Assembly (NCBI GenBank): GCA_905371715.1
Contig: CAJPLV010000004.1
Location: 1 to 64,000, forward strand
Reading direction: 5' to 3'
DNA length: 64,000 nucleotides
DNA from: Candidatus Saccharimonadota bacterium
GTDB lineage: Bacteria; Patescibacteriota; Saccharimonadia; Saccharimonadales; Saccharimonadaceae
Shown here in pieces: positions 63,309 through 64,000 of this stretch (the stretch's first letter is position 1; every line of letters starts with the position of its first letter). Under the pieces are notes generated by a model that saw only the letters and a list, made by a program, of their open reading frames with translations, was not told where the DNA came from and ran no database searches. Both the position numbers and the translations under genes were made by a program.

Positions 63309-63791
63309 ATGGAAAAATGTATTGTCGTGGCGTACGATAAAAACCGCGGTATCGGCGCACGCGGTGATTTGCCGTGGGGGCGTGCACTACCGGCTGATTT
63401 GAAACATTTTCGCGCGCTGACAATAGGCAAATCAATCATCATGGGGCGCGCAACGTTTGAGTCGATCGGGCGAGCGCTGCCGCAGCGTGAAAATATCGTA
63501 GTAACACACCGAACGCTTGACGCAGCAGGCATTACAGCAGTCGACAGCCTAGCGCGAGCATACAGAATCGCGCAGCATCAGCCGTGTGTAATCGGCGGCG
63601 CGAGTATCTATGAGCAAGCACTGGCGGATTGTGACGTTATTTATGCAACTGAAGTTGATCATTCGTTTACTGGCATCGACCGTTACTTTCCATCACTCGA
63701 CGACAGCTGGCATGAGTGCGGACGCCAATCGTTTCCGGCAGACGAAGCGAATCAATACGCCTATAGTTTTGTAACATATATGCGCGCGTAA
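63309..63791 (+). CDS. folA: Dihydrofolate reductase
   Basis: A 160-residue enzyme: CIVVAYDKNRGIGARGDLPW (folate/NADPH start), MGRATFESIGRALPQRENIVV and CVIGGASIYEQAL. It recycles dihydrofolate made by thymidylate synthase. The ATG is about 11 bases after the divergent promoter (leaderless). ThyA lies 33 bases beyond on the opposite strand. Confidence 0.95.
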   Translation: MEKCIVVAYDKNRGIGARGDLPWGRALPADLKHFRALTIGKSIIMGRATFESIGRALPQRENIVVTHRTLDAAGITAVDSLARAYRIAQHQPCVIGGASIYEQALADCDVIYATEVDHSFTGIDRYFPSLDDSWHECGRQSFPADEANQYAYSFVTYMRA

Positions 63792-63824
63792 TACATGCAG
63801 TCTTGCTGCACACTTAAAACCCTA

Positions 63825-64000
63825 CTACACCGCTACCGGTGCTTTGATGCTCGGGCAATACTGATAGTTAATAAGCTTGATGTCATCCAGTGTAAACTCA
63901 AAGATGTTGTCAACTTCTGGGTTTAACCACAGTTCTGGCAGCGGTAGCGGCTCACGACTAAGTTGTTCATTAACTTGCTTAACATGATTATTATAAATGT
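63825..64000 (-). CDS. thyA: Thymidylate synthase, C-terminal part (runs off the right edge)
   Basis: About 58 residues up to TAG at 63825. They read [21 protein letters not shown], then [20 protein letters not shown] and the family C-terminus APVAV, which closes over the active site in ThyA. It converts dUMP to dTMP with methylene-folate, and works with folA, dcd and tmk in this cluster. The start lies outside the window. Confidence 0.93.
   Translation of the reverse strand, partial: IYNNHVKQVNEQLSREPLPLPELWLNPEVDNIFEFTLDDIKLINYQYCPSIKAPVAV

Overview
The window looks like a piece of a small, streamlined Patescibacteria (CPR) genome, most likely Candidatus Saccharibacteria (TM7). This is an inference from gene content and layout: tightly packed genes of moderate GC, a complete F-type ATP synthase, a full-length phosphoketolase, few biosynthetic genes, salvage-type nucleotide enzymes (Tmk, Dcd, FolA, ThyA), many lineage-specific small proteins, and ordinary decoding of all stop codons.

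Layout. 0-1.3 kb: end of an ABC-F ATPase, a small membrane protein with a structured leader, glutaredoxin and a small basic protein. 1.4-8.5 kb: atpI-B-E-F-H-A-G-[extra gene]-D-C, with an unexpected nucleoside deoxyribosyltransferase-like gene between atpG and atpD. 8.6-13 kb: folC, a decayed gene, dus, and a structured transcript carrying a tRNA-like fold plus a 63-residue protein. 13-19.3 kb: UvrD/RecB-type helicase-nuclease, an unknown gene and a CtpE-like P-type ATPase. 19.4-23.7 kb: accessory region with a small membrane protein, a winged-helix Nudix protein, GC-rich structured DNA and a decayed SIR2 gene behind an intact small zinc-ribbon gene. 23.7-30.9 kb: RNA methyltransferases, SGNH hydrolase, phosphoketolase, a TyrA-like dehydrogenase and tRNA-Gln. 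31-34.3 kb: AT-rich island with a 709-residue HTH protein carrying a C-terminal HEPN-like RNase motif, then gene remnants. 34.4-39.8 kb: an ABC/FtsX exporter and its two-component system with a recognisable operator. 40-51.4 kb: a SulP-STAS anion transporter fused to a nucleotidyltransferase-like domain, a Ca-type ATPase, AI-2E transporter, cysS, nrnA and a second ABC/FtsX module. 51.5-64 kb: recR, ybaB, dnaB, dnaX, DUF2797, an M16-like protein, rplJ-rplL with an L10 leader, then tmk-dcd and folA-thyA around a shared divergent promoter.

Two expression styles are visible. Most transcription units place a TATAAT-like -10 box 6-11 bases before the start codon, so their mRNAs should be leaderless or nearly so. 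Genes inside operons use Shine-Dalgarno sites. A group of short stand-alone genes does the opposite: TTGACY promoters followed by long leaders with strong hairpins, sometimes sharing a common 5' sequence.

The best candidates for something new are the HTH-HEPN gene in the tRNA-Gln island, the 11.64-12.45 kb structured transcript with a tRNA-like domain, the SulP-STAS-nucleotidyltransferase fusion, the extra gene in the ATP synthase operon, and the small-gene leader family. Everything here comes from reading the sequence by eye; no searches or folding programs were run.
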